DNA of 64,000 bases. Source: Clostridium disporicum. Lineage in GTDB: Bacteria > Bacillota > Clostridia > Clostridiales > Clostridiaceae. Location: the NCBI RefSeq assembly GCF_001405015.1, contig NZ_CYZX01000002.1:121523-185522 (forward strand), in the 5' to 3' direction. The first letter of the stretch is position 1, and the number at the start of each line of letters is the position of its first letter. This document shows, piece after piece, positions 26,944 through 36,428 of the stretch. A program made the position numbers and the translations under genes. The notes under the pieces were generated by a model. It was not told the DNA's origin. It saw only the letters and a program-made list of their open reading frames with translations, and made no database searches.

Positions 26944-27525
26944 ATGTTAAAAGGAACAAAAACAGCAGAAAATTTATTAAAGTCATTTGCGGGAGAATGT
27001 CAAGCTAGAACTAGATATACTTACTATGCTAGTACAGCTAAAAAAGAAGGATATGTTCAAATAGCGAATATATTTATGGAGACCGCAGAACAGGAAAAAG
27101 AACATGCGAAGAGATTTTATAAATTCTTAAAGGATGAATTTGCAGATGAAGCTATAGAAATAACAGCATCATATCCAGTAGCACTACATGGAGAAACAGT
27201 GAAAAATTTAAAAGCAGCTGCTAATGGAGAACATGAGGAGTGGAGTGCTGATTATCCGGAGTTTGCTAGAGTTGCAAGAGAAGAAGGATTTTTAGATATA
27301 GCAATTGCTTATGAAAGAATCTCAGAAGTTGAATTTAGACATGAAAAAAGATACAGAAAATTATTGGAAAATATAGAAAATGATTCTGTATTTAAGAAAG
27401 AAGAATCAGTATTATGGAAATGTAATAATTGTGGGTATATTTATGAAGGAAATGAGGCACCTAAGGCATGTCCGGCATGTTTGCATCCACAAGGTTACTT
27501 TGAGGTATTTATAGAAAATTATTAA
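26944..27525 (+). CDS. rbr: rubrerythrin
   Basis: Diiron peroxidase (193 residues) that reduces hydrogen peroxide in anaerobes. The N-terminal four-helix domain carries the iron-ligand glutamates in FAGECQARTRYTYYA, ETAEQEKEHAKRFY and AYERISEVEFRHEKRY; the C-terminal rubredoxin-like domain has CNNCGYIYEGNEAPKACPAC for one iron. The start is ATG 26944 behind AAGGAAGTGG. Electrons probably come from a rubredoxin or NADH:rubredoxin reductase encoded elsewhere. Confidence 0.95.
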   Translation: MLKGTKTAENLLKSFAGECQARTRYTYYASTAKKEGYVQIANIFMETAEQEKEHAKRFYKFLKDEFADEAIEITASYPVALHGETVKNLKAAANGEHEEWSADYPEFARVAREEGFLDIAIAYERISEVEFRHEKRYRKLLENIENDSVFKKEESVLWKCNNCGYIYEGNEAPKACPACLHPQGYFEVFIENY

Positions 27526-27534
27526 AAAAATTTT

Positions 27535-27574
27535 AAAAGTGACATGTAAGAGGTTCTTATATGTTACTTTTTTT
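27535..27574 (+). terminator. rubrerythrin terminator
   Basis: AAAGTGACATGTAAGA pairs with TTATATGTTACTTT with wobble pairs, followed by TTTTTT. Confidence 0.8.
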
Positions 27575-27672
27575 TAATTAACTAAAATTTCATATTTTAC
27601 TTTTGATGAAAATTGTTATATTATATTGAATCAGGTGTTTTATACATAATAAACAATAAGGAGAGGAAAAAT

Positions 27673-28383
27673 TTGAAAGGTAAAAAAATAAATTATCAGA
27701 AGATATTTAATTATTTCGTACTTATTTCGCTTATTTTAACAATTATATTTTTAGTATGGGCTATGATTGCAGCTCCATCAGTAATGAACCCAAGTGATCC
27801 ATTTGCAAGAACAAAAAATGATTATGTACTTATTTTATCTCAATGTATTTTAGGTGTTGTTGCAATGTTTTTACCAGGGGTATTTGAACGTAAATTTAAA
27901 ATAGAAATACCTTCAAATATGCTAATTCTTTATACAATATTCTTATATTGTGCAATATATTTAGGAGAAGTAAAGAGTTTTTATTATAATGTACCACATT
28001 GGGATACTATACTGCATACTTTTAGTGGAGCTATGCTAGGTGCATTAGGATTTTCTTTTGTAACTTTATTAAATAAAACAGAAACAGTACCTATTAATTT
28101 AAGTCCATTATTTGTTGTTATATTTTCATTCTGCTTTGCAGTAACTCTTGGAGTGTTTTGGGAAATATATGAGTTTACTTTTGATGGTCTTTTAGGATTA
28201 AATATGCAAAAATTTGCACTAGAAGGTGGAGTAGATTTACTTGGAAGAGCAGCTTTAGTTGATACTATGAAAGATTTAATAGTTGACTGCTTAGGTGCAT
28301 TAATTATGTCAATAATAGGTTATATATCACTTATTTATGAAAAAGGTTGGATAGAAAAGCTACAATTAAAGAAAAAAAGATAA
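27673..28383 (+). CDS. polytopic membrane protein, YjdF/DUF2238-like
   Basis: A 236-residue protein starting at TTG 27673, which has AAGGAGAGG six bases upstream; the in-frame TTG at 27613 has none. About six transmembrane helices are visible. Conserved-looking polar residues within the membrane region are HWDTILHTFSGAMLGALGF, GVFWEIYEFTFD and DTMKDLIVDCLGAL, a pattern like the YjdF (DUF2238) family. No function is established for that family. It is monocistronic with a strong terminator. Confidence 0.65.
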   Translation: MKGKKINYQKIFNYFVLISLILTIIFLVWAMIAAPSVMNPSDPFARTKNDYVLILSQCILGVVAMFLPGVFERKFKIEIPSNMLILYTIFLYCAIYLGEVKSFYYNVPHWDTILHTFSGAMLGALGFSFVTLLNKTETVPINLSPLFVVIFSFCFAVTLGVFWEIYEFTFDGLLGLNMQKFALEGGVDLLGRAALVDTMKDLIVDCLGALIMSIIGYISLIYEKGWIEKLQLKKKR

Positions 28384-28385
28384 AT

Positions 28386-28420
28386 TTTAGGAGGATGTTT
28401 TTGGACATCCTCTTTTTTGA
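28386..28420 (+). terminator. terminator after the YjdF-like gene
   Basis: GAGGATGT (28391-28398) pairs with ACATCCTC (28405-28412), followed by TTTTTT. Confidence 0.9.
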
Positions 28421-28539
28421 TAGATAATTTATCATAATTATTTCAAAATATGGATTTTTATAGTTTAAATGATATAATATACCTAATAAGTAGAAATAGA
28501 ATGCTGCTTATGAAATTTAAAAAGATTGGGGAGAAAAAT

Positions 28540-30318
28540 ATGGAATTAAAATGGAGTTTAGAAGAAATATATAAATCATTTGATTCTGATGAGTTTAAAA
28601 GAGATTTAGAAAAGGTAGATAATTTAATTACAAACTTTAATGATTGGACAAATGAAACAGTAAAAAATAATGAAAATGAAGTAGAAAAACTTGAAGAGTA
28701 TATTGATTTTTATACTAATTTAGAAAATATAACAAATAGACTAGGTGCATTTATTCATTTAACTATTAGTGCAGATACAACAAATGGTGTGGCATTAAAA
28801 TATTCAGATATTTTAGACGATAAATTAACTAATATAGTTGAAGCAGAAACAAAATTAAATAAATGGATAAGTACATTAAAAAATCTAGATGAAGCTATTG
28901 AATCTTCAGAAAAATTGAAAGAACATAAATTTATTTTAACAAGTATTGTTGAAAAATCTAAATATCTTTTATCTGATAAAGAAGAGAGTATAATTGCTAA
29001 TATGCAAAATACAGGATCAACTGCATGGTTAAAGTTAAAAAACAATTTAATTTCAAATCATAAAGTGAATATTGAAGAGGATGGACAAATGAAGGAGTTA
29101 CCTCTTACAGTAGTTTTAAATATGGCTTATGACAATAATAAAGATGTAAGAAAGAAGGCATATTTAGCTGAAATTGAGTCATATAAAAAGATTGAAGAAG
29201 GTGTAGCAGCAGCATTAAATGCAATAAAAGGGGAAGTATTAACTATATGTAAGTTTAGGGGATATGAGTCTCCATTAGAGCAAACACTTGTAAATTCAAG
29301 AATGGATAAAGAATCTTTAGATGCAATGCTTTCAGCTATGAGAGAAGCGATGCCTACCTTTAGAAAATATTTAAGAAGAAAAGCTGAAATATTAGGATAT
29401 AATAATGGATTACCATTTTATGAAATGTATGCTCCAATAATAGAGAAAGATATGGAATTTTCATATGAAGAAGGAGCTAAGTTTGTAGAAAAGAACTTTA
29501 GAACATTTAGCGATAACCTTGCAAATTTTGCAAAGAAAGCAGTTGATAATAGCTGGATAGATGTATATCCTAGAGAAGGTAAGGTGGGAGGAGCATTTTG
29601 TTCAAACCTTCACTTTATAGGAGAAAGTAGATTCTTATTAAACTATGGAAATACGTTTAGTGATGTTGTAACTATGGCTCATGAATTAGGACATGGATTC
29701 CATGGAGAGTGTTTAAAAAATGAAAGTGCTTTAAACTCTCACTATCCAATGCCAATTGCAGAAACAGCATCAACTTTCTGTGAAACTATTATTAAAAAAG
29801 CAGCGATAAAGGAAGCTGATAAAGAAGAGGCTCTATCAATATTAGAAAGTGAAATAAGTGATTCAACACAAGTTATAGTAGATATATATTCAAGATTTTT
29901 ATTTGAATCTTGGCTTTTTGAAAAGAGAAAAGAAAGTGCGCTTTCTGTAGATGAGATAAAAGAGCTTATGATTAAAGCACAAAAAGAAGCTTATGGAGAT
30001 GGATTAGATCCAGAATATTTACATCCATATATGTGGACTTGGAAGCCTCATTATTATTATGTAGATAGCAATTTCTATAACTTCCCTTATGCATTTGGAT
30101 TATTATTTGCTAAAGGGCTATATGCAGAATATATTAAGAGGGGAGATTCATTCCCTAAAGATTACGAAAATTTACTTTCAATAACAGGGAAAAATAAGAT
30201 TGCTGATGTAACAAAGGTTATGGGAATAGATATTCATGATAAAGATTTCTGGAGAAGTTCTTTAAAGACAATAGAAGAAGATATTGAAAAGTTTATAGAA
30301 CTAAGCAAAGAGTTATAA
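28540..30318 (+). CDS. pepF: oligoendopeptidase F (M3B)
   Basis: Cytosolic zinc metallopeptidase that trims short peptides. The 592 residues from ATG 28540 (GGGGAG upstream) match the family length; an in-frame ATG at 28450 would add 30 residues without a ribosome site. The zinc motif is HELGHGFHGE, with His381, and the third ligand region is PIAETASTFCETI. The C-terminal FYNFPYAFGLLFAKGLYAEY is also typical of PepF. Confidence 0.94.
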   Translation: MELKWSLEEIYKSFDSDEFKRDLEKVDNLITNFNDWTNETVKNNENEVEKLEEYIDFYTNLENITNRLGAFIHLTISADTTNGVALKYSDILDDKLTNIVEAETKLNKWISTLKNLDEAIESSEKLKEHKFILTSIVEKSKYLLSDKEESIIANMQNTGSTAWLKLKNNLISNHKVNIEEDGQMKELPLTVVLNMAYDNNKDVRKKAYLAEIESYKKIEEGVAAALNAIKGEVLTICKFRGYESPLEQTLVNSRMDKESLDAMLSAMREAMPTFRKYLRRKAEILGYNNGLPFYEMYAPIIEKDMEFSYEEGAKFVEKNFRTFSDNLANFAKKAVDNSWIDVYPREGKVGGAFCSNLHFIGESRFLLNYGNTFSDVVTMAHELGHGFHGECLKNESALNSHYPMPIAETASTFCETIIKKAAIKEADKEEALSILESEISDSTQVIVDIYSRFLFESWLFEKRKESALSVDEIKELMIKAQKEAYGDGLDPEYLHPYMWTWKPHYYYVDSNFYNFPYAFGLLFAKGLYAEYIKRGDSFPKDYENLLSITGKNKIADVTKVMGIDIHDKDFWRSSLKTIEEDIEKFIELSKEL

Positions 30319-30330
30319 TATTCTTATTAA

Positions 30331-30363
30331 TGAAGGAGTTGCTATTAGCTGCTCTTTCATTTC
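30331..30363 (+). terminator. weak terminator after pepF
   Basis: ATGAAGGAGTTGC pairs imperfectly with GCTGCTCTTTCAT across a TATTA loop. There is no good T-run. Confidence 0.4.
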
Positions 30364-30472
30364 GAAAATGAGAAGAGACATTTAGCACTTTATTTATATT
30401 AGCTATTAACTTTTAATTAAATAAGTATTATACTAAAAGTTATATAATTAAAAACAAATGAAGGTGAAAGAT

Positions 30473-31441
30473 TTGAAAACAAAAAAATTAACCGAAGCAG
30501 CTATGCTATCTGCTCTTTTTGTTGTAGTTAGTATAGTAGCAATTTCTACTGGACTTATGTACTCAATATATTTAGATATAATAGTACCTATTTTTATTTC
30601 AATTTTATATTTAAAAATAGGGTTTAAATATACAGTACTATCTTCTTTAACTTCTTTAATTATTGTAGCACTAGCTATAGGGGATGTTCCATCAGCGATA
30701 TGGATGAGCCAAGGGATTATACTAGGTTTAATATGTGGATTTTTTGTATCTAAAAAAGGAGCAATATTAGACGATATATTGTGGTCATCAATTGGAGGAT
30801 GTTTTGTAGTAATACTTGTAGATGTATATTTATCAACATTAACAGGATATAGTCTACTTAAAGATTTTGATTCAGTAGCTGTAATGTTTCCTTTAAATGA
30901 AGAAATAACAAAAATGGCTTTTTATATATTTGTTGCAACTATACCTGTAGGAACAGCTTTAGTGTCTTATGTTGGAGCATTATTTATAGGACATAAATTA
31001 AATATTTTAAATAAAGCTAGTAAAGAGAAATATAATATATTAAAAAACTTTAAAAAAATTGGAAGCTATTTATGTTGTTCTAAAAGAACGTATTTCATTT
31101 CAGTGACATATTTACTAATAGTAGAAATAATTAATAATACGAATTTTACAATTAATTCAACATATATAAAAACTGTAATTATGTCTGTAAGAGTCGTATT
31201 TATGTATTTTATTATTAAAGATTCCATTGGATTTATAAGAAAATATATTTATATTAGAAGCAAATCAGCAACTGTTGCTCAAGTGGTATCATTTGCAATA
31301 TTATATCTATTGATTGTTAATATCTACATAACTACCATATTGTTAATCATAGGAAGTGTTACAGTTAATTTTTTATTGAAAATAAGAGATAAAGAAATAA
31401 ATATAGTTAATCAGTATTTAGAATTAGAAGGGCAAAAATAG
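30473..31441 (+). CDS. polytopic membrane protein, DUF2232/YybS-like
   Basis: A 322-residue protein with about eight transmembrane helices. Translation most likely starts at TTG 30473, seven bases after GGTGAA; the ATG at 30458 lies before that site. The N terminus KLTEAAMLSALFVVVSIVAI and the following hydrophobic pairs resemble the DUF2232/YybS family, some of which look like ECF S components. GDVPSAIWMSQGIILG is a notable loop. No partner ATPase or T component is nearby. Function is unknown. Confidence 0.6.
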   Translation: MKTKKLTEAAMLSALFVVVSIVAISTGLMYSIYLDIIVPIFISILYLKIGFKYTVLSSLTSLIIVALAIGDVPSAIWMSQGIILGLICGFFVSKKGAILDDILWSSIGGCFVVILVDVYLSTLTGYSLLKDFDSVAVMFPLNEEITKMAFYIFVATIPVGTALVSYVGALFIGHKLNILNKASKEKYNILKNFKKIGSYLCCSKRTYFISVTYLLIVEIINNTNFTINSTYIKTVIMSVRVVFMYFIIKDSIGFIRKYIYIRSKSATVAQVVSFAILYLLIVNIYITTILLIIGSVTVNFLLKIRDKEINIVNQYLELEGQK

Positions 31442-31459
31442 TGATAAAGTTAAAATAAT

Positions 31460-31481
31460 AAGGCTTATTTATGTAAGCCTT
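31460..31481. terminator. bidirectional terminator
   Basis: AAGGCTTA (31460-31467) pairs with TAAGCCTT (31474-31481). On the minus strand it is followed by ATTATTTT. It overlaps the last codons of the convergent GNAT gene. Confidence 0.65.
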
Positions 31482-31933
31482 ATATCTTTTTGCATTGAAA
31501 TATCGCATATTGAACAAACTTCATCATTATTTTTTTTAAATCCAAAAGATTCGTATAGTGGTAAAGCTTTTGTTAAAAGTGAATTTGTTTGAAGTGTCAT
31601 TGTAGTATAACCTAAATTTTGAGCAGATTGCAATGCATTTTTTAGCAAAGTTTTTCCTAAGCTTTTGCCTTGATATTCTTTATAAAGATACATCTTTCTA
31701 AGCTCACAAGTTGAGTCATTTATCTTGTAGACTCCAACTGAACCAATGATTTTATTATCATCTTCAATAACTTGAAACCATCCTTTATTATTAAAATAAA
31801 ATTTTGTTATATCTGTAACGTCAAAATCAGCACCAGAAGGTTCTAAATTAAGGCCATATTCAGATAAAACAATATCTATAAGTGTTAAAACTTCTTTTTC
31901 ATCACCTTTTCTCGCAAGTCTAAATTTAATCAT
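31469..31933 (-). CDS. GNAT family acetyltransferase
   Basis: A 154-residue acetyltransferase with the acetyl-CoA loop in YLYKEYQGKSLGKTLLKNAL and the C-terminal SLLTKALPLYESFGFKK, both typical of the fold. The N terminus MIKFRLARKGDEKEVLTLI is standard. ATG 31933 has no good ribosome site: an in-frame stop lies five codons upstream, and the nearest G-rich run is more than 25 bases away. The substrate is unknown. Confidence 0.78.
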   Translation of the reverse strand: MIKFRLARKGDEKEVLTLIDIVLSEYGLNLEPSGADFDVTDITKFYFNNKGWFQVIEDDNKIIGSVGVYKINDSTCELRKMYLYKEYQGKSLGKTLLKNALQSAQNLGYTTMTLQTNSLLTKALPLYESFGFKKNNDEVCSICDISMQKDIRLT

Positions 31934-32015
31934 AGCTTTTAGTAAAAATTAATCTTTTACTTTTACCCCCTTTTTACTTGATTTTATTATAATTATATAA
32001 CAAATGATAAAAAAT

Positions 32016-32047
32016 ACCATAAATTAATATTAAAATTAATTTATGGT
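32016..32047 (-). terminator. yeiH-like gene terminator
   Basis: ACCATAAATTAAT and ATTAATTTATGGT form a perfect 13-base stem with a 6-base loop. On the minus strand it is followed by ATTTTTTA. Confidence 0.75.
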
Positions 32048-32054
32048 TAAAAAT

Positions 32055-33182
32055 TTATAATAAAACACCTATTAACACAATAGCACTTATTATTTGAATA
32101 AGAGCTATAAATACGCAATACATTGAAGCTTTAGGACCTTGTTGTATTAAATCTTTAAAGTATACTCTCATACCTATTCCGGCTAAAGCAATAACTTCTA
32201 TAAAGTTATCTAATTCTTTTAACGTATGAGTAAGACTATGTGGAATTATATTTAATGAATATAAAGCACAAGTTATAAAGAATCCTATAATATACCATGG
32301 AATCTTTATTCTTGATTGATGATTATGACTATGTATTTCTTCTTCAACGGCTTCAACACCTTTAACAGTACTTTTTTTCTTTAAAGCTGCAAGTAAAAAT
32401 ACTACGACGACAAGAAATACAATTCTTACTATTTTAAAAATAGTAGCTTGTTCTTTTACTTGTTCACTTACCATTGAACCAGCAGCAACAACTTGCCCTA
32501 CAGATTGTAGTATTCCACCTAAAAATGCTGATGTTCTAAAAGTTTCATTATTATATAAAAAAGAAGTTAAAAGTGGAAGTAATATCATAAGAACAGTCCC
32601 AGTTACATTAACCATAGTAATGGCAATACCTTTATCCCTACTATGTGCATTAATTACGGGAGCTGTTGAAGCTATTGCAGATGAACCACATACAGCATTA
32701 CCACTAGCCATTAAAAGTACAAAGTCTTCTCCAAACTTTAGATATCTTCCAACCCAAATAGTTCCGAATAATGTCATTAGCATAAGCAAAATTATAAAGA
32801 GTATACCCCTGATACCTAAATCTAATAATTGACTAATATTTAATGTTCCACCTAATAAGACTACTGATATAGATAAAAGAGTTCCTTCAGAAAATTTAGT
32901 ACCTTTGTTTAAATACTCTTTTCTACCAAAAGTGTTACCTACGATTATACCTATAATTATTGCAATTGTAGCTGCACCTAATGTTGGGAGAAAAAGTTTA
33001 GCTATTATTTTACTTACTATAGCTATTACAACACACACTAAAAATCCAGGAAGAATTTGAAGTGCATGTTTTATAAAACTATTTTGATTCTTGTTATTCT
33101 CGTTACTCATATTGAAAAAGTAAGGAATATTTAAAACCTTACAAATATTCACTTCCTCTCTAGTTAAATTTTTTATTAGCAA
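32055..33182 (-). CDS. YeiH/UPF0324 family membrane protein, putative sulfate exporter
   Basis: About ten transmembrane helices. GRKEYLNKGTKFSEGTLLSISVVLLGG, ASGNAVCGSSAIASTAPVI and the C-terminal ALAGIGMRVYFKDL match the YeiH/UPF0324 family, proposed sulfate exporters. The start is unclear. The frame is open from TTG 33182 (375 residues), but the usual family length fits ATG at 33110 (351 residues, MSNENNKNQ). That ATG has no ribosome site, while GAGGAAGTG lies further upstream, eight bases before an ATT codon in frame. The coordinates give the longest frame. Confidence 0.82.
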   Translation of the reverse strand: MLIKNLTREEVNICKVLNIPYFFNMSNENNKNQNSFIKHALQILPGFLVCVVIAIVSKIIAKLFLPTLGAATIAIIIGIIVGNTFGRKEYLNKGTKFSEGTLLSISVVLLGGTLNISQLLDLGIRGILFIILLMLMTLFGTIWVGRYLKFGEDFVLLMASGNAVCGSSAIASTAPVINAHSRDKGIAITMVNVTGTVLMILLPLLTSFLYNNETFRTSAFLGGILQSVGQVVAAGSMVSEQVKEQATIFKIVRIVFLVVVVFLLAALKKKSTVKGVEAVEEEIHSHNHQSRIKIPWYIIGFFITCALYSLNIIPHSLTHTLKELDNFIEVIALAGIGMRVYFKDLIQQGPKASMYCVFIALIQIISAIVLIGVLL

Positions 33183-33358
33183 TTTTATATATGGAATTAA
33201 TACAATGATAGTTTATCCAAAATAATAAATAAAATAACGAAACAATTATCAGATTTTTTTGATAAAAAAGAATAATTAATTATTTTCAATTTTCAAGGAT
33301 TTGTTGTATTATTAAAGTATGTTAAATTTATTAGCTTTACAGTTTGGAGGAAAGATAA

Positions 33359-34561
33359 GTGAAAACGTTAGTAATCAATTGTGGTAGTTCATCATTAAAG
33401 TATCAGTTAATTGATATGAGTACAGAAGAATCTATGGTTCAAGGGTTAGTTGAAAGAATTGGAATTGAAGGTTCTCAATTAACTCAAAAAGTTGAAGGTA
33501 GAGAAAAATATATAATAAAAGCTGAGATTAAAGATCATAAAGATGCTATTAAATTAGTTTTAGAAGCTTTAATCGACGAAAAGCATGGCGTAATAAAGTC
33601 AATGGATGAGATAGCAGCAGTTGGACACAGAGTAGTTCATGGGGGAGAAAAATATTCAGAATCAGTGGTATTAACGGAAGAAGTTTTAAAGTCAGTTGAA
33701 GAGTGTAATGCACTTGCACCGTTACACAACCCACCAAACATAATAGGAATACGAGCTTGTATGGAATTAATGCCAAATGTACCTATGGTGGGTGTATTTG
33801 ATACAGCATTCCATCAAACTATGCCTAAGGAAGCATATATATGTCCTTTACCATATGAATTATATGAAAAATATGGAATAAGAAAATATGGATTCCACGG
33901 AACATCTCATAAGTATGTATCAAATAAAGTTGCTGAAGTTATGAATAAAGATATAAAAGATCTTAAGATAGTAACTTGTCACTTAGGCAATGGTTGTTCA
34001 TTAGCAGCTATAAAAGGTGGCAAATCAATAGATACTTCAATGGGATTCACACCACTTGCAGGAGTTATGATGGGAACTAGATCAGGTAGTATTGATCCAT
34101 CTGTAATTGGATTTTTAATAAAAGAAAAAGGTTATACAATGCAAGAAGTTGATGATTTATTAAATAAAAAATCAGGTGTTCTTGGAATTTCAGGAATTTC
34201 TTCAGACTTCAGAGATGTAAGAGATGCAGCAGAGCAAGGAAATGAAAGAGCTAAGCTTGCTTTAGATGTATTCCATTATAAAGTAAGAGCTCAAATTGCA
34301 TCATATGCTGGAGTTATGGGTGGTATTGATGTAATAGTATTTACCGCAGGAATAGGTGAAAACGCTTCATTAACTAGAAGAGAAAGCTTAAAAGGATTAG
34401 AATTCTTAGGATTTGAACTTGATAATGAAAGAAATGAAACAAGAGGAGAAATTCAAGAAATATCTACAGATGATTCAAGAGTTAAGGTTTATGTAATTCC
34501 TACTAACGAAGAATTAATGATTGCTAGAGATACAGTTAAATTAGTAGAAAATATTAAATAG
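33359..34561 (+). CDS. ackA: acetate kinase
   Basis: Makes ATP and acetate from acetyl phosphate, the main substrate-level phosphorylation step in clostridia. The 400 residues open with VLVINCGSSSLKYQ-type sequence (read here as KTLVINCGSSSLKYQLID) and contain HRVVHGGEKY, FDTAFHQTMP, YGFHGTSHKYVS, TCHLGNGCSLAAI and MGTRSGSIDPS, all active-site blocks. GTG 33359 follows GGAGG. No phosphotransacetylase gene is next to it, unlike in many clostridia. Confidence 0.97.
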   Translation: MKTLVINCGSSSLKYQLIDMSTEESMVQGLVERIGIEGSQLTQKVEGREKYIIKAEIKDHKDAIKLVLEALIDEKHGVIKSMDEIAAVGHRVVHGGEKYSESVVLTEEVLKSVEECNALAPLHNPPNIIGIRACMELMPNVPMVGVFDTAFHQTMPKEAYICPLPYELYEKYGIRKYGFHGTSHKYVSNKVAEVMNKDIKDLKIVTCHLGNGCSLAAIKGGKSIDTSMGFTPLAGVMMGTRSGSIDPSVIGFLIKEKGYTMQEVDDLLNKKSGVLGISGISSDFRDVRDAAEQGNERAKLALDVFHYKVRAQIASYAGVMGGIDVIVFTAGIGENASLTRRESLKGLEFLGFELDNERNETRGEIQEISTDDSRVKVYVIPTNEELMIARDTVKLVENIK

Positions 34562-34567
34562 TAAAGT

Positions 34568-34602
34568 AAAATATCCTCAGCGTGAATGCTGAGGATATTT
34601 TT
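34568..34602. terminator. strong bidirectional terminator after ackA
   Basis: AAAATATCCTCAGC (34568-34581) pairs with GCTGAGGATATTTTT (34588-34602). It also ends the convergent small gene. Confidence 0.92.
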
Positions 34603-34622
34603 GCTTTGTAAAAGTGCAGAAC

Positions 34623-34862
34623 TTAATTAGAGGATTCTGTAAGGCTACTAAAATTTGAGTTATTATTATCACACCAAGCATTAGCAAATCCGCTACAACG
34701 AAAAACTTTGTTATAGTCTCCCCAAAAGCTACTTTGAGAAAACCCTCCACCACCGAATATTAAAAATATTGCTAGTACAGCAATCCAAGAATTTCCGAAG
34801 TCTAATGCACTATTACCATTGCACGAATTACAGGAGTTATTATTACAACAACTTCTTGACAT
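34623..34862 (-). CDS. 79-residue cysteine-rich small membrane protein
   Basis: The start is ATG 34862 (MSRSCCNNNSCNSC), nine bases after AGGAG; an in-frame ATG nine bases upstream is too close to that site. The protein has an N-terminal Cys/Asn cluster (CC, C, C within 13 residues), one hydrophobic stretch SWIAVLAIFLIFGGGGF, and two further cysteines in a polar, Ser/Asn-rich tail. The Gly-rich membrane segment loosely recalls small YjcZ-type spore-associated proteins, but the resemblance is too weak to assign. Function is unknown. Confidence 0.6.
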   Translation of the reverse strand: MSRSCCNNNSCNSCNGNSALDFGNSWIAVLAIFLIFGGGGFSQSSFWGDYNKVFRCSGFANAWCDNNNSNFSSLTESSN

Positions 34863-35078
34863 GTATATCATCTCCTATCATTAGATTTTATACTATATAG
34901 TATTTAAAAAAGGTGATTTTGTTTAAATTATCCATATTATTTAAAAGTATTACAGCTTAATAATTAATAAAATGTTAAAATTACTGTATAAATGGACTGA
35001 AAAATATATTTATCTACCTAAATGGTGTATAATATCATTTAAATAAACTTAAGAATGTTAAGGGAGGATTAGGAAACT

Positions 35079-36221
35079 TTGAAAAATTTTATTGGAGAAA
35101 AGTTTAAAGAGTATTGGGGATTAGTTACATATACAATTATTCTGGCTTATGTAATTTTTAATTTTAAAAATATTATTTCAGGTGGGAAGAATATAATAGG
35201 AATAATTTCACCGTTTATTATTGGAATAGCTATAGCATTTATATTAAATCTAGTTATGAGAATTTTTGAAGAGAGAGTATTTAAGTTTTTAGATAGTAGA
35301 AAGTATATAAAGTATTCTAGTCTTAAAAGACCATTATCAGTAGCTTTAACCTTTATAACTGTAGTTGCTGTAATTTGCGGATTAATAATCTTTATAATTC
35401 CACAGCTGATTGATAGTGTGTCTACTTTAACTGATACAGTACCTGGATATATAAAATCTTTTGAAGCTTTAATAGATAAATATGTAAGTAACACAGAAAT
35501 CTTAAGTACACTATGGAATAACTTTTTATCAGCTTGGAAGGAAGTACTTCAATTTACAGGACAAATAGTTGTATCATCTTTATCGGGGGTAGTTAATATT
35601 ACAGTAGGCTTTACTAGTGGATTAGTTAATTTTATACTTTCTTTAATTTTTTCAATTTATATGTTACTAAATAAAGAAAGATTACAATTAGGTATGAAAA
35701 AAGTTTTATATGCATTTAGTAAGAAGAATTTTGCAGATAAGGTGATGTATTTAGGAAGAGTAGCAAATGAATCTTTTTCTAGCTATATTGGTGGCCAATT
35801 TATAGAAGCTATTATTATAGGGGTACTATGCTTTATAGGAATGATTATATTAAATATGCCATATGCATTACTTATTAGTGTATTAGTAGCTGTAACGGCA
35901 TTAATACCAATATTCGGAGCCTTTATAGGAACTATACCGTCTGCTTTTATAATTTTAATAATAGATCCAATGAAAGCACTTTGGTTTGTAATATTTATAA
36001 TTGTACTTCAACAAATTGAAGGTAATTTAATTTATCCAAGAGTAGTTGGAAGTTCAGTAGGATTACCACCTATATGGGTAATGTTAGCTATGCTTATTGG
36101 AGGTAATACCTTTGGTCTTTTAGGAATGTTATTAGGTATACCAACTTTCTCAGTAATATATAAGGTATCTAAAGAGTTTATAAATAAAAGATTAAATAAT
36201 AAAAATATAATAGTGAATTAA
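35079..36221 (+). CDS. AI-2E family transporter (PerM/YubA)
   Basis: A 380-residue protein with about eight transmembrane helices and a large soluble loop between helices 3 and 4. Typical blocks are LNLVMRIFEERVF, GGQFIEAIIIGVLCFIGM, VAVTALIPIFGAFIGTIPSA and QQIEGNLIYPRVVGSSVGLPPIWVM. Despite the family name the substrate is mostly unknown; some members are sodium/proton or autoinducer exporters. TTG 35079 follows GGGAGG. A terminator follows. Confidence 0.86.
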   Translation: MKNFIGEKFKEYWGLVTYTIILAYVIFNFKNIISGGKNIIGIISPFIIGIAIAFILNLVMRIFEERVFKFLDSRKYIKYSSLKRPLSVALTFITVVAVICGLIIFIIPQLIDSVSTLTDTVPGYIKSFEALIDKYVSNTEILSTLWNNFLSAWKEVLQFTGQIVVSSLSGVVNITVGFTSGLVNFILSLIFSIYMLLNKERLQLGMKKVLYAFSKKNFADKVMYLGRVANESFSSYIGGQFIEAIIIGVLCFIGMIILNMPYALLISVLVAVTALIPIFGAFIGTIPSAFIILIIDPMKALWFVIFIIVLQQIEGNLIYPRVVGSSVGLPPIWVMLAMLIGGNTFGLLGMLLGIPTFSVIYKVSKEFINKRLNNKNIIVN

Positions 36222-36246
36222 AAGATGGAAGTTTTCATAATTATTA

Positions 36247-36288
36247 GGCTATTGCAGAAATTAATTGGATGCAATAGTCTTTTTTTAG
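36247..36288 (+). terminator. terminator after the AI-2E family gene
   Basis: AGGCTATTGCA (36247-36257) pairs with TGCAATAGTCT (36271-36281), followed by TTTTTT. Confidence 0.8.
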
Positions 36289-36428
36289 ATTTAAATTTAA
36301 GTTTTTATTAAAGGTTTACGTTTTTTATATTTGCTAGGTAAGGTATTGTTGTCATAATATAACATAATTTAATTAGAATAAATAAAGCAATTTGACAAAC
36401 TATAAATAGAGAGAGGAGGAGGTGTAGC

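Noticed and set aside
33247..33266. TTATCA/TGATAA inverted repeat before ackA as a fourth YgeV site
   Set aside because: The arm spacing is 8 bases instead of 3, and no sigma-54 promoter lies downstream.
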